This document shows, in pieces, positions 15,875-23,653 of a stretch of 64,000 bases of DNA. Within the stretch, counting starts at the first letter, position 1. Every line of letters starts with the position of its first letter. Made by a program: the position numbers and the translations under genes. Below the pieces are notes generated by a model that worked only from the letters and a program-made list of their open reading frames with translations, was not told the origin of the DNA and made no database searches. This stretch comes from a virus. The stretch covers positions 1 through 64,000 of the IMG/VR virus record IMGVR_UViG_3300014502_000001; one strand, 5' to 3'.

Positions 15875-16363
15875 TCATACAAAGTGGATGCCTAGCTTAG
15901 CCGCTTCAAGCACCATCTCATCACGCCGCCTATTATACTCGCGGAACGTTTCATTAAGCAATCTAGCGTGTTCAGCCACAGACCAGCAAGACCAGCCTTG
16001 CTGCGCAATCAGCTCCTTAAACTTTTCAACCTTAGAGGGATGGCAGTACACCGTACCCACGCCGCTCGTCGTCCAGCTGAAAACTATCTCCCAATAGCTT
16101 TCAGCCGCTGAAAAGGGCACGGCCACCACTTTCCAATACTGAGTGTTCCCAGAGGCTGCATCCTGTCCGCAGCGCCGTTCACTGCATGGCCCTGGTGGGC
16201 TTTCCGCCCGTTGCCCGCGTACAGGGCTGGACGCCTGATCCAATGGCCTTAAATCGCTGATTCCTGGTGCTAGGGCCATCATCTCAGCGTCCACCTTTTT
16301 AGCTGCCGCGCCTATAACTTCCCTGACCCAACGGCAGCGGAGGCATTGGCATTCTGTACTCAT
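15875..16363 (-). CDS. Unknown protein with N-terminal Cys motif
   Basis: A 162-residue protein. The N-terminus CQCLRCRW could bind a metal, a Pro/Arg-rich linker follows (about 40-70), and the C-terminal half has a small alpha/beta domain (YWEIVFSWTTSGVGTVYCHP, then helices). It directly precedes the portal-side genes and follows TerL by 14 bases. A small terminase subunit would be expected near here, but nothing in this sequence proves that role. Confidence 0.65.
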   Translation of the reverse strand: MSTECQCLRCRWVREVIGAAAKKVDAEMMALAPGISDLRPLDQASSPVRGQRAESPPGPCSERRCGQDAASGNTQYWKVVAVPFSAAESYWEIVFSWTTSGVGTVYCHPSKVEKFKELIAQQGWSCWSVAEHARLLNETFREYNRRRDEMVLEAAKLGIHFV

Positions 16364-16377
16364 GGCTGCATCATACT

Positions 16378-18375
16378 CTATCTGATGATCCGGTTAAAGC
16401 CAAAACTTGAGGCAATCTCGTCCTCAGCCTCTTTCAGTGTGCTAGCCCGCCGCTGTTCCACTGGGTCAGCCATTGGATTGGTCTGCTTAGCCCGCTGAGG
16501 CAGCCGCGCCTCTTGTGCGTCGGGATTGGTGCGCGCCTCATTCAGGAACGCACCCCAAGCCGCTCCGCACAGTGCGTCCGCAACGTCCTTGCTACCATTG
16601 GACGGGTGATCAACCTTTTCACCCTTTTTTTCCAGCCGCCCTAGCTCAGTGACCAGCACCTCGTGCTTGTAAATTCTGATACGCTTGTCGTAGAAGGAAT
16701 CCTTCAAGTTGACATAGGGCGAAATGTCCGAGTCCACGCTCAGCGTGTCAGCTCTAAAGCCTTCGGCCTGGAGCTTTTGGATGGAGTGAACGCTTTGCCA
16801 CGAGTCATACGTGACACTGTAAATGCTCATGCCGTGATTGCGGAGCATGCGCACTACGTCCAGCACGCGGTCAAAGATGATCTCGCCACCCCTGGGCGCC
16901 ACCACTCGTAGCACCATGTCGGCCTCGTACACCGCTTCAATCACCCGCGCTCCGGAGCGCATTTGCGTTTGCCAGTCTCCAATGTGGACGACCCCTATGC
17001 CGCAGGCGTCACCGTTCTTTGCCAAGTCAATGTGGATGTAACGCAGGCGAGAGGGATGACGTGTTGGCTTCCAGCGCTTTAACTTTTCATCGTACGTGAA
17101 GAGCGCCTTTTCTACCAGCCCAGAGCCATCCTGCAGTGTGGTCTCCTCGTTGGTCCACGGGTGCTCCAGACCAACGAGCCGCCCTGCTTCTATGGCCTCG
17201 TAGATGGGATCCGACGAAGAGAAGAATGGATTGATAGCCCGCGTGACCTCGCCTGCAAAGTCACGCACTGAGCCTTCAATGTCTCTGTAAAAGTCGTCGT
17301 ACAGCTCTACAGGAGGATCGATGACTTTACCTTCCACCGGCCCTGCTGTAGAGCTGAATTGTACAGGCGCAACGGTGCCTGTCTTTTTGTCCACCTGATC
17401 CAGCATGCGAGAGCCACGCCTGCTACTGCCAACTTCAACACGGAACGTGCGACCACTGAAAACTGGATTCCCCTGGATGAACACTCCACGTTTTGCCTCC
17501 CAAATGGACTTGCGCACCAGCTTCACTGTGCGCCCTAGCTCGCCTGCCTCCTCAGCCTCCCTGATGCGCCTTTCAATAAAGTCGTCAGGATACTGCGCAC
17601 TGCTGAGGAGGAAGAACTTGCCCAGCTGCAACCCGCCGCTGCTGAAACGCCCTTTCATGCGTCGACTGATTACATCGTAAAGGCGCTGCGCCGGATCGAG
17701 CGCTTCACCAAACGCCCGCTTAGACTTTTCAATGACTCTGAAAAAGTTAAGCTCATCGCCCGCGCCCGCGTAGATGTCATCACCCAGTGCGCTGAGTGAA
17801 TCGCCCGTTCCAGGCTTGAACATGAGTTGGGGACCTGTGTGCTCTGCGACATCTGACTCTAGGCCTGACAACCGCCACACGAGCGTGTCTTGAAGACGCA
17901 TGTCACGCGTGAAGCGCTCCCTAAAAAAAGGGCTGCTATCCACCATTGTCTTGACACGAGTGAAGATCACTTCCTTGGCTTTCAAGGCATTGATGCTCAT
18001 GTTCACGATGACGATCGGTGATGCAGGGCTAGCGCCTAACCAGCGATGCGGATTCTTGAAGTGCCCTATGTGGCCAATCATGTACGTCAGTGCCAAACTC
18101 GTCATGAAGGTCTTGCCAATACTTGTCCCTCCGGTCATGATCACTTCAATGTAGTGTGAGCCGCTGGAAAAGATGTCGATCAATTCGGGCTTGTTAGATG
18201 GATAGAGATCCTTAGCAACTTTGCCCATGTAGTAATCGTCTTCCAGGTACTGCTCTATGTCAACAAACGGGTGACCGTCTTTATAGATCTCAAGAGAACT
18301 AGCGTCCAGATCCTGCTCAGAGACCATGTCGGCGCTGAGCTGATCTATGATGCGCCAGTCATCGAATTTAGGCAT
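16378..18375 (-). CDS. terL: Terminase large subunit (packaging ATPase and nuclease)
   Basis: A 665-residue DNA-packaging motor. The Walker A GGTSIGKT lies at 82-89 and a Walker B/catalytic pair within IYAGAGDELNF at 201-211. The C-terminal RNase H-like nuclease has Asp450 in YIHIDLAKNGDACGIG, Asp524 in VTYDSWQSVHS and Asp597/600 in SKDVADALCG. It binds the portal and drives DNA into the prohead, cutting at the end. Its length and motif order are normal for large-phage TerL proteins, and no intein or frameshift is seen here. Confidence 0.95.
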   Translation of the reverse strand: MPKFDDWRIIDQLSADMVSEQDLDASSLEIYKDGHPFVDIEQYLEDDYYMGKVAKDLYPSNKPELIDIFSSGSHYIEVIMTGGTSIGKTFMTSLALTYMIGHIGHFKNPHRWLGASPASPIVIVNMSINALKAKEVIFTRVKTMVDSSPFFRERFTRDMRLQDTLVWRLSGLESDVAEHTGPQLMFKPGTGDSLSALGDDIYAGAGDELNFFRVIEKSKRAFGEALDPAQRLYDVISRRMKGRFSSGGLQLGKFFLLSSAQYPDDFIERRIREAEEAGELGRTVKLVRKSIWEAKRGVFIQGNPVFSGRTFRVEVGSSRRGSRMLDQVDKKTGTVAPVQFSSTAGPVEGKVIDPPVELYDDFYRDIEGSVRDFAGEVTRAINPFFSSSDPIYEAIEAGRLVGLEHPWTNEETTLQDGSGLVEKALFTYDEKLKRWKPTRHPSRLRYIHIDLAKNGDACGIGVVHIGDWQTQMRSGARVIEAVYEADMVLRVVAPRGGEIIFDRVLDVVRMLRNHGMSIYSVTYDSWQSVHSIQKLQAEGFRADTLSVDSDISPYVNLKDSFYDKRIRIYKHEVLVTELGRLEKKGEKVDHPSNGSKDVADALCGAAWGAFLNEARTNPDAQEARLPQRAKQTNPMADPVEQRRASTLKEAEDEIASSFGFNRIIR

Positions 18376-18392
18376 GTTCAGATTCTATGCTG

Positions 18393-18572
18393 TCACTTTC
18401 CAAAAAGCCTTTTGCGGTTGTATGCCAGAACAGCTTCCATCTGCAAGAGGCTGCTGGTGTGATCAGGCGCATGAAGGAACTTTATCGGCACAGCACAGCA
18501 CTGGATCACCTGCTCTTTCAGCCGCCGCTGCTGCTCTAAAAAATTCAGCTCTCTCGTGAGCGCTTCACTCAT
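18393..18572 (-). CDS. Small helical protein upstream of TerL (59 residues)
   Basis: The gene reads MSEALTRELNFLEQQRRLKE and onward to AYNRKRLFGK. It starts at ATG 18572 after an AGAGGTG and overlaps the previous stop by 8 bases (ATGAGTGA). The end lies 18 bases before TerL. The sequence is a short charged helix pair. Its location just upstream of terL is where small terminase subunits often sit, but at 59 residues it would be very short for one. Confidence 0.65.
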   Translation of the reverse strand: MSEALTRELNFLEQQRRLKEQVIQCCAVPIKFLHAPDHTSSLLQMEAVLAYNRKRLFGK

Positions 18573-18852
18573 GTTTCACCTCTTCCTCGTCTATAGGCTT
18601 GTACTCGTACCACTCTATCTCATTCACGCGCCGCCACTCTCCACTGCCACTAACGCCCACCAGCGTCAAGTGAACCACACCTGCTGTGCTCATGTCATCA
18701 ATGTCGGCCAGCTGGAACGCACCGAACAGATTGATACGCAATCGCCACAGTATGCGTATGCCGACTTTCATCGGCTGGGTGGGAGCGAACGGCGGCAGAA
18801 CTATGCCACCAGGCTTTTCAGCTTTAACAGGCTTTTCAGCTTTAGGGCTCAA
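18565..18852 (-). CDS. Unknown protein, 95 residues
   Basis: An N-terminal Lys/Pro-rich segment with a repeated KAEKP is followed by a beta-rich domain (PMKVGIRILWRLRINLFGAF and VVHLTLVGVSG). It overlaps the genes on both sides by 8-11 bases, consistent with coupled translation. No family recognised. Confidence 0.65.
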   Translation of the reverse strand: MSPKAEKPVKAEKPGGIVLPPFAPTQPMKVGIRILWRLRINLFGAFQLADIDDMSTAGVVHLTLVGVSGSGEWRRVNEIEWYEYKPIDEEEVKHE

Positions 18853-19138
18853 TGCACTGTTCCTTGTTGATCAGGGCAACTTTAATCTTTTCCCTCTTGC
18901 CGCACTTCCAGCACTCGTCCACAGCGTTGTCCTCACCAGGCTTTGCACCTAAGATGACAGTGGTAAAGAATTTGTGATCGCAAGCCGCTTGCCTATTCTT
19001 CTGTGCCAGCGTCATCATCTCAGCGGCCAGCTGGAATTGCTCACTGATGGAACACTGCTGGAATAATTCCCTGACAAGGCCAACGGGATCTTTTGCATTA
19101 GCGTGTATCGCCACAACCGCTCTGGGTGTAAGGAACAT
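18842..19138 (-). CDS. Small protein with C-terminal Cys cluster
   Basis: A 98-residue protein, helical at first (LVRELFQQCSISEQFQLAAE) and then with a CDHKF and a CWKCGKREK segment, which together could form a zinc-binding unit. It overlaps the next gene by 11 bases. The function is unknown, with DNA or protein binding plausible. Confidence 0.65.
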   Translation of the reverse strand: MFLTPRAVVAIHANAKDPVGLVRELFQQCSISEQFQLAAEMMTLAQKNRQAACDHKFFTTVILGAKPGEDNAVDECWKCGKREKIKVALINKEQCIEP

Positions 19139-19139
19139 G

Positions 19140-19262
19140 TCAGCGCTCTCCTCTTCTGCTGCTGATCCACTTTGTGCAGAACCAAACTATTCCAGCAATT
19201 GCACCAAAGATCAAAAGTGTTATAAGGTTGGCCAGGACTTTAACCAGTATCGCGGCTATCAT
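19140..19262 (-). CDS. Single-helix membrane peptide (40 residues)
   Basis: The start at ATG 19262 overlaps the previous stop as ATGA. The protein is almost entirely one transmembrane helix (MIAAILVKVLANLITLLIFG, then AIAGIVWFC) followed by a basic end. A longer upstream reading frame exists but would run through the preceding gene. It is unusual to find a lone membrane peptide among packaging genes. Its role is unknown. Confidence 0.6.
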   Translation of the reverse strand: MIAAILVKVLANLITLLIFGAIAGIVWFCTKWISSRRGER

Positions 19263-19747
19263 CGATCTCGCTCCTCTGCCACGCGCTGGTCGTGGATGGC
19301 CACCTTCACGCGCTCCACAAACCAAACTATCAGCTCAGCCTTCCTATCGTTGAATTCATCCCAAAGGCGATTGCGTGTTTGCTCGTCCAGTTGCTGAAAG
19401 CTCTCTTCCACAAATCCACGCCTCACCTGTTTTTCAGTCTGATTGAGCAGAGGCTCCATCTCCTGGAAGAACTTTTCGCTCTCCACCATCCAGCTGGCCA
19501 CCAGCCTAGCCACGCCGAGCTCCTTGAACGCGCTGTCACCAAAGCCACCGCTCTTCAGTTTTTCAGCTTGGGTGGTGATGTAGCCGTTATACGCATCGGC
19601 CACTTTGTTGTAAGCTTCCAGGCGGGATCGCACGCGGGCGATTGTTTTGAAGGCCAGATCAGTTGTCTCACTGCGGACAACGTCTGAAACGGCTGACTCA
19701 GCTGCTACGCGGCTTTGGTCATCACGGATGATGGGGTTGTTTGGCAT
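19259..19747 (-). CDS. Helical protein heading the packaging train
   Basis: A 162-residue, highly charged helical protein (VRSRLEAYNKVADAYNGYIT, ESEKFFQEMEPLLNQTEKQV). It is the first gene after the promoter at 19.78-19.81 kb and lies upstream of TerL. Small terminase subunits or scaffold-like factors occupy such positions in other phages, and the helical, oligomer-prone sequence is compatible. No specific signature is visible. Confidence 0.68.
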   Translation of the reverse strand: MPNNPIIRDDQSRVAAESAVSDVVRSETTDLAFKTIARVRSRLEAYNKVADAYNGYITTQAEKLKSGGFGDSAFKELGVARLVASWMVESEKFFQEMEPLLNQTEKQVRRGFVEESFQQLDEQTRNRLWDEFNDRKAELIVWFVERVKVAIHDQRVAEERDR

Positions 19748-19782
19748 TGGGTGGGATCGTCCTTTTTTTTCCTCTCTACAAC

Positions 19783-19811
19783 CTTATACTATACTGTGCC
19801 AGCCCTGTAAA
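19783..19811 (-). promoter_or_regulatory. Sigma-70-type promoter of the packaging/head train
   Basis: On the minus strand TTTACA and TATAAG are separated by 17 bases, with an additional overlapping TATAGT just upstream of the -10. It lies in the 84-base gap before the 162-residue gene and should drive the genes from 19.7 kb down through TerL, portal and the MuF fusion. Confidence 0.65.
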
Positions 19812-19831
19812 GTGCCCTGGCTTCCAGCCCA

Positions 19832-20335
19832 TTACTCAGGCTTGGGTTTTCCGGCCCGCTGCTGCCCTTCCTCGGCCTGTTCCTTGTCCGTATCCTCCTG
19901 CGCCAGCAATGAAAGGACAGCATTCAGCTCCTGATGATTGGGCTTGAATTCTCCCATGTTGGTCTCGTAAAATGAATTCGCTTTGCGCGCCGCCCTTAAC
20001 AGCCTTATAAACAGCGGACGCAGATACTCGTGCTCGGCCAGCTTTTTCATGACCTCAGCCAACTCCTTATTAGCCGCAAACAGGGGATGCTTATCACATG
20101 TCCTGATATGCTCAGCCACGCTTTCAGCCGCCTCATTATCCAACGGGAATTCCTTCCCGCAATAGGCACAATATGTGCCGCGCCGCCGCTGGGGTTGATG
20201 AAGCAATTCAGCGATCAAATCCCTGGTATCCAGTGCCACCTCGAGCTCCAGGTTTTTGCGCCACAGATGATGGTCACCTTCTTCGGGATTGTAATATAAA
20301 GATTCAATCTCTCCACGCTCTCTGATGTCTCTCAT
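19832..20335 (-). CDS. Zinc-finger-like protein (CxxCGKEFP family, copy 1)
   Basis: A 167-residue protein with a Cys2-His-Cys-type finger at about 56-85: CAYCGKEFP, then H and a final CDKHP. A helical C-terminal part follows, with a charged tail. The same finger, followed by the same kind of helical region, is found in the 133-residue protein at 20.7-21.1 kb, so the two arose by duplication. Such fingers resemble those of small phage inhibitors or adaptors. The partner is unknown. Confidence 0.72.
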   Translation of the reverse strand: MRDIRERGEIESLYYNPEEGDHHLWRKNLELEVALDTRDLIAELLHQPQRRRGTYCAYCGKEFPLDNEAAESVAEHIRTCDKHPLFAANKELAEVMKKLAEHEYLRPLFIRLLRAARKANSFYETNMGEFKPNHQELNAVLSLLAQEDTDKEQAEEGQQRAGKPKPE

Positions 20336-20544
20336 GACTTGTTCTCCTTATTGTCGCAGATGATAATGAAATCCTCTTTCATTGCTTCCTTACCTGTTTC
20401 CAGCATCTGGCCCAGAGCGACGTCCTGCAGGTCACACCGCCCAAGAGTGTCACCCTGGATTCCTGCATGAACGACAATACGCTGGCTGCCAGCTGTACGC
20501 CTTCCTTGCTCAAGGTGTCCGCCTGTTCCACGTTTGCAGCGCAT
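20332..20544 (-). CDS. Possible small protein, start uncertain
   Basis: An open frame fills the space between the Lar-like gene and the zinc-finger gene and ends in a plausible acidic tail (EAMKEDFIIICDNKENKS). The start could be ATG 20544, overlapping the Lar-like gene by 35 bases, or a later site; none has a good ribosome-binding sequence. The 4-base overlap at its 3' end with the next gene is the main support. Confidence 0.4.
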   Translation of the reverse strand: MRCKRGTGGHLEQGRRTAGSQRIVVHAGIQGDTLGRCDLQDVALGQMLETGKEAMKEDFIIICDNKENKS

Positions 20545-20701
20545 GGCGCTCTTGACGAAAGTATTTAACACCAGCCGCCGCGCAAGGGCGATCACTGCCG
20601 TGACGCAGCATCCACTCCCCACGACCAAAATGCACAATGTCTGCCGTGCCTCCGCAAAAAGGACATGGCTTCATTTTAGCTTTCCCTCTGGCCTTGCTCA
20701 T
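20510..20701 (-). CDS. Lar-like zinc ribbon protein
   Basis: A 63-residue protein with KPCPFCGGTADI followed by a tryptophan and HALQTWNRR at the end. This is the layout of the Lar/restriction-alleviation-like family found in many phages and prophages. Lar of Rac modulates EcoKI restriction; most relatives are untested. The start overlaps the previous stop (ATGA); a second ATG at codon 10 has a reasonable AGAGGG upstream. Confidence 0.75.
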   Translation of the reverse strand: MSKARGKAKMKPCPFCGGTADIVHFGRGEWMLRHGSDRPCAAAGVKYFRQERHALQTWNRRTP

Positions 20702-21099
20702 GGCTTCCGCGCCTTTTCGATTTCCTTCACGATTTCCTTTATCGCATTGACATTGGCCATCAGCCCGTCGCTGCTCCAGGCCGCAATGTCCTTAGCCTTA
20801 TTCAGCAGCTTTTCCCACAGCGGCGCTAGCCGCTCGTGCATGGCTAGGTGCGCCATGGTCAGCGCCATAGGATGCTTTGGACAAAGGCTGATATGTTCAA
20901 CCAGCTGTGCGTCCGTCACCGTATCCCTGGGAAACTCCTTGCCACAGAATGCGCAGCCTGTGACATTCTGCTTTATGACCACGTTGCGCACAGCCGCAAT
21001 TACAGGAGCCGACTCGGCGCTGCGATGGTGGCCCTTTTCATATGCCAGCCACTGTAACATTTGTTCCTGCGTGACAGGCTTCTTCTTTTTTTCACTCAT
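20698..21099 (-). CDS. Zinc-finger-like protein (CxxCGKEFP family, copy 2)
   Basis: A 133-residue paralogue of the protein at 19.8-20.3 kb. The finger is CAFCGKEFP then HISLCPKHP (about 49-77), followed by helices with a basic end. A Lys-rich N-terminus (SEKKKKPVTQEQML) precedes it. The duplicates flank the Lar-like gene. Confidence 0.72.
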   Translation of the reverse strand: MSEKKKKPVTQEQMLQWLAYEKGHHRSAESAPVIAAVRNVVIKQNVTGCAFCGKEFPRDTVTDAQLVEHISLCPKHPMALTMAHLAMHERLAPLWEKLLNKAKDIAAWSSDGLMANVNAIKEIVKEIEKARKP

Positions 21100-21100
21100 C

Positions 21101-21301
21101 TCATTTTCTCCTCATCAGATAATAAACCAGCCTATTGAAGATGCTGATTTTCTTGCCCGTGCGCGGATCTATTATACCTCCGGTGGTACGATAATTACAA
21201 AGACAATCTTCGCAGAACGTGGGGCTGTCGGGATATGCACAATCAAACTCCTCGCCGTCCGTCGTACTCGTGTGACTCATCAAACATATGGGACGCTTCA
21301 C
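21101..21301 (-). CDS. Small Cys-rich protein
   Basis: A 66-residue protein with FCEDCLCNY (about 29-37) plus two earlier Cys residues, probably a metal-binding site, and a basic end LVYYLMRRK. It overlaps the next gene as ATGA. The function is unknown. Confidence 0.62.
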   Translation of the reverse strand: MKRPICLMSHTSTTDGEEFDCAYPDSPTFCEDCLCNYRTTGGIIDPRTGKKISIFNRLVYYLMRRK

Positions 21302-21522
21302 GACCTCACCTCATTCAATATAGTCCTGCTTATAGTTTCATACAGATCAACCGGCCCGCTGCTACCAGTGTGATAAAGGGCCAGTGCCTTGATCTGCTCT
21401 TCAGTCAGCACAATGCTCACAGCTCTGTATGATGGAGAATCTCCACATAGCACCATAGGTGCATCGTCCCTGATTATTACTGTGAGAACATTGGATGGAT
21501 AACGCGGATCTTTAGGCTTCAT
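21298..21522 (-). CDS. Unknown protein, 74 residues
   Basis: A small alpha/beta protein (NVLTVIIRDDAPMVLCGD, then VSIVLTEEQIKALALYHTG). Coupled by ATGA overlaps to both neighbours. No family recognised. Confidence 0.62.
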   Translation of the reverse strand: MKPKDPRYPSNVLTVIIRDDAPMVLCGDSPSYRAVSIVLTEEQIKALALYHTGSSGPVDLYETISRTILNEVRS

Positions 21523-21689
21523 AGCTTTATCCCATCATCAGGCATTTTATTCACCTTCACGGTCAGCGGATCGTCCGTCACCACTTCCGCCAATATGCCC
21601 ATCGCTATTAGCCGCTGTACGCGCTCGGCGCTGATGCGCTCCTTCGCTCCGTCGGCATACGTGATTTCCACCAGACCGTCGTCTTTCAT
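21519..21689 (-). CDS. Small unknown protein (56 residues)
   Basis: The gene reads MKDDGLVEITYADGAKERIS and ends DDGIKL. ATG 21689 has AAGGTGG upstream, the start overlaps the previous stop and its stop overlaps the next start (ATGA at both ends). Acidic, with a beta-hairpin-like start. Unknown function. Confidence 0.7.
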   Translation of the reverse strand: MKDDGLVEITYADGAKERISAERVQRLIAMGILAEVVTDDPLTVKVNKMPDDGIKL

Positions 21690-22003
21690 GGCACCACCTT
21701 TATACCTTTGTTCTCCAGCCAGTCGATCAGATATTCTGTTCCCGGCTGTGATATCTCCTCAACCAAAAACCCAAACCAGGCTTTTGGCATTTTCTTCAGC
21801 ATTTCATCAATCTCATAGCGGCTGAGAGTAATTGCCTTCGGCGCTGGGCGCACACCAAAAGAGCACTCAATACAGTCGTGAACATAATTGAGTTTCTCAA
21901 TCTCAGCTTCCTTAAACTCGTGAGAATCCTTTTTGTTCAGCGTCAAGCGCCACTTATCTTCCACCCACTGTTTCAGCTCTTTAGCCGAGTATTTTGGCAT
22001 CAT
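21686..22003 (-). CDS. Unknown protein, 105 residues
   Basis: A helical, charged protein that begins MMPKYSAKELKQWVEDKW; the second ATG is an equally possible start. It contains HDCIECSFG, and its last part, YEIDEMLKKMPKAWFGFLVE, is amphipathic. Coupled to small genes on both sides. No domain recognised. Confidence 0.65.
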   Translation of the reverse strand: MMPKYSAKELKQWVEDKWRLTLNKKDSHEFKEAEIEKLNYVHDCIECSFGVRPAPKAITLSRYEIDEMLKKMPKAWFGFLVEEISQPGTEYLIDWLENKGIKVVP

Positions 22004-22107
22004 GGCTTAGGTCCTGAAAAATAATACCCATCACGCTTGATGGTGATAAGCCAGCGTCCATGGCGACGCAGCTTTATTTTCTTACGCAACCGTTTTGATC
22101 TGCTCAT
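22000..22107 (-). CDS. Very small basic protein (35 residues)
   Basis: MSRSKRLRKKIKLRRHGRWL followed by a short strand and SGPKP. A clear AAGGAG lies upstream of ATG 22107, and both ends overlap neighbours by ATGA, so this is a real gene despite its size. It has 14 Arg/Lys residues and may bind nucleic acid. Confidence 0.72.
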   Translation of the reverse strand: MSRSKRLRKKIKLRRHGRWLITIKRDGYYFSGPKP

Positions 22108-22382
22108 CGGTGACTCCTTTCCCACGGCGGACGCCGTTCCCAGCGCCTTAGCTTTTTAGGCTTCATTTTATTCATCACCTGTTCCATATGCTGGAAAGCT
22201 TCAATCGCTTGATAAACCACAGCTGTGTGATGATTCATAAAAGCAGTCAGCGCATCCACATACGCCGTCACGAGCCTGATCAACTCCTTCATCACCTGCT
22301 GTCGCTGAGCACGATTGAATATCCGCATGCGGAACGCCCGCTCCCATCGCCACACATCACTCCTCAAAACGATGTTGCTCAT
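22104..22382 (-). CDS. Unknown basic helical protein
   Basis: A 92-residue protein rich in Arg and Trp with two helices (FRMRIFNRAQRQQVMKELIR and TAFMNHHTAVVYQAIEAFQH) and a strongly basic tail. No known family. It overlaps the 35-residue gene. Confidence 0.62.
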   Translation of the reverse strand: MSNIVLRSDVWRWERAFRMRIFNRAQRQQVMKELIRLVTAYVDALTAFMNHHTAVVYQAIEAFQHMEQVMNKMKPKKLRRWERRPPWERSHR

Positions 22383-22383
22383 T

Positions 22384-22830
22384 TTACTTCCAGCAATATA
22401 TGGAATTGCCGTACACCACCATATTCAGATGGCAGGATTTACACTCTGCCTTTTGTCCATGCTCAGGGATAGGCATAATTCCCTTACACTGCGGACATCG
22501 CAAATCAACAATGCCGATATATTTACCTGGTGAAATTTTAGAAGCAATTTTAGAATAAGCATGAAAATCCGACAGCGTAAAATGCTCAGCTCTCTCTGGT
22601 GGATCATAAAAGCCGGAGCCCGCTCCGAACAGATTCTGCAACTGATGCGCTGCAACTATTTCTGAAACCAGCCGCCGTATAAACAGCAGCAGTAAAGCCA
22701 CAAACAGAACAAGCACAATAGCGGCTTTCCATATCTGTCCACTGGCCAAGAAAAAGGTGAACCCGCTCATTATGGTAATGGCCCCAAACAGCGGCGAAAA
22801 TAAGTCATGCTGTTTCTTCAAGATACTCAT
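22384..22830 (-). CDS. Membrane protein with C-terminal zinc ribbon
   Basis: A 148-residue protein. Two transmembrane helices lie at about 13-30 and 34-51 (LFGAITIMSGFTFFLASG and AAIVLVLFVALLLLFI). A cytoplasmic part follows, with a CPQC...CKSC zinc ribbon (about 112-134) and a final C. The design resembles small membrane-anchored adaptor proteins. The role in infection is unknown. Confidence 0.72.
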   Translation of the reverse strand: MSILKKQHDLFSPLFGAITIMSGFTFFLASGQIWKAAIVLVLFVALLLLFIRRLVSEIVAAHQLQNLFGAGSGFYDPPERAEHFTLSDFHAYSKIASKISPGKYIGIVDLRCPQCKGIMPIPEHGQKAECKSCHLNMVVYGNSIYCWK

Positions 22831-22839
22831 GTCTGCTCC

Positions 22840-23067
22840 TCATTTAACCTTATTCATCTTTTCTGCAAATAACACTGCTCTTTTTAACGCACCGTGACCC
22901 ATAAATTTTACCCGCTTGCCATCCATCCAATTGGGAGGATAAGCATAGTGTTCCATTCGACCATACGCATCGTATGACTGAATATCTGTTCTGCCCACGT
23001 GCCAAACAGAACCATGCAGCAAAACAGCTCTGGACACCCAATATTTACGACCACGGAATATTCTCAA
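22840..23067 (-). CDS. Unknown protein, 75 residues
   Basis: A basic, aromatic-rich small protein (RIFRGRKYWVSRAVLLHGSV, then YDAYGRMEHYAYPPNW). Its start overlaps the upstream zinc-binding gene by 4 bases. No family recognised. Confidence 0.62.
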   Translation of the reverse strand: MRIFRGRKYWVSRAVLLHGSVWHVGRTDIQSYDAYGRMEHYAYPPNWMDGKRVKFMGHGALKRAVLFAEKMNKVK

Positions 23068-23246
23068 TCTTCCTCCTCACAGCATTCGCAATAGTGTTCC
23101 CAGTCGTCGCCTTGCAATTTCCAGCGCCAGCCCTGATCACGCGCCTCTTCCAGAGCAGTCTTAAAATCAGGACTCTCCAAATATATGGTCTCGCCACAAA
23201 GGCTGCATGTCATCTCAAAGCCACTGGACGTTTGCTTTATGCTCAT
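23064..23246 (-). CDS. Small zinc-binding protein (60 residues)
   Basis: A first Cys pair in CSLCGE (about 14-19) and a second in CECCEEED at the C-terminus suggest one zinc site, with a helix between (FKTALEEARDQGWRWKL). The stop and start overlap both neighbours. Function unknown. Confidence 0.68.
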   Translation of the reverse strand: MSIKQTSSGFEMTCSLCGETIYLESPDFKTALEEARDQGWRWKLQGDDWEHYCECCEEED

Positions 23247-23653
23247 TTTGGGTACAGCGTTTTGCGCATATCCAGCATCAGCCCTTCAAACTTATTACGA
23301 TAGGCTCTGTTGGCCGCCCGCTCTACCGCTGCCTTGGTCGGTGCAGGAGGCTTAGCCGCTCGCGCTGCGTCATACGTCTGGCCAACCTTTTCCACGCTGG
23401 TGTTGAAATATACGGCCAGCTGTTCGCGGTTGACTTTGCTGTCTTCCATGTCCAGCATATCCTTTATAACCGCCGTGCGGAAGCTACCCCACAAATCCTC
23501 AACACGAGGAAATGATACCCGCTCACCACTGAAAGTGACCAATATTTTGCTCACCGTTTCCACATCAAACAGCATCAGCAAATCACAGACAACACTATTG
23601 GGGTTGGCATCAGCCGCCACCATAATTGCGTCTGTAAATGTGGCATCATTCAT
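23243..23653 (-). CDS. Mor-like transcription activator candidate
   Basis: A 136-residue protein. Residues 35-100 follow the layout of the Mu Mor/C activator family: a dimerisation-type start, then F-x-G-E-R-V-x-F-P (ILVTFSGERVSFPR), a helix, and a helix-turn-helix (NREQLAVYFNTSVEKVGQTY). The C-terminal part is basic. Mor-type proteins bind as dimers just upstream of the -10 region and recruit RNA polymerase. It overlaps the sigma-like gene by 8 bases, which fits a pair of late-expression regulators. This is a pattern match by eye; the family assignment is moderate. Confidence 0.55.
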   Translation of the reverse strand: MNDATFTDAIMVAADANPNSVVCDLLMLFDVETVSKILVTFSGERVSFPRVEDLWGSFRTAVIKDMLDMEDSKVNREQLAVYFNTSVEKVGQTYDAARAAKPPAPTKAAVERAANRAYRNKFEGLMLDMRKTLYPK

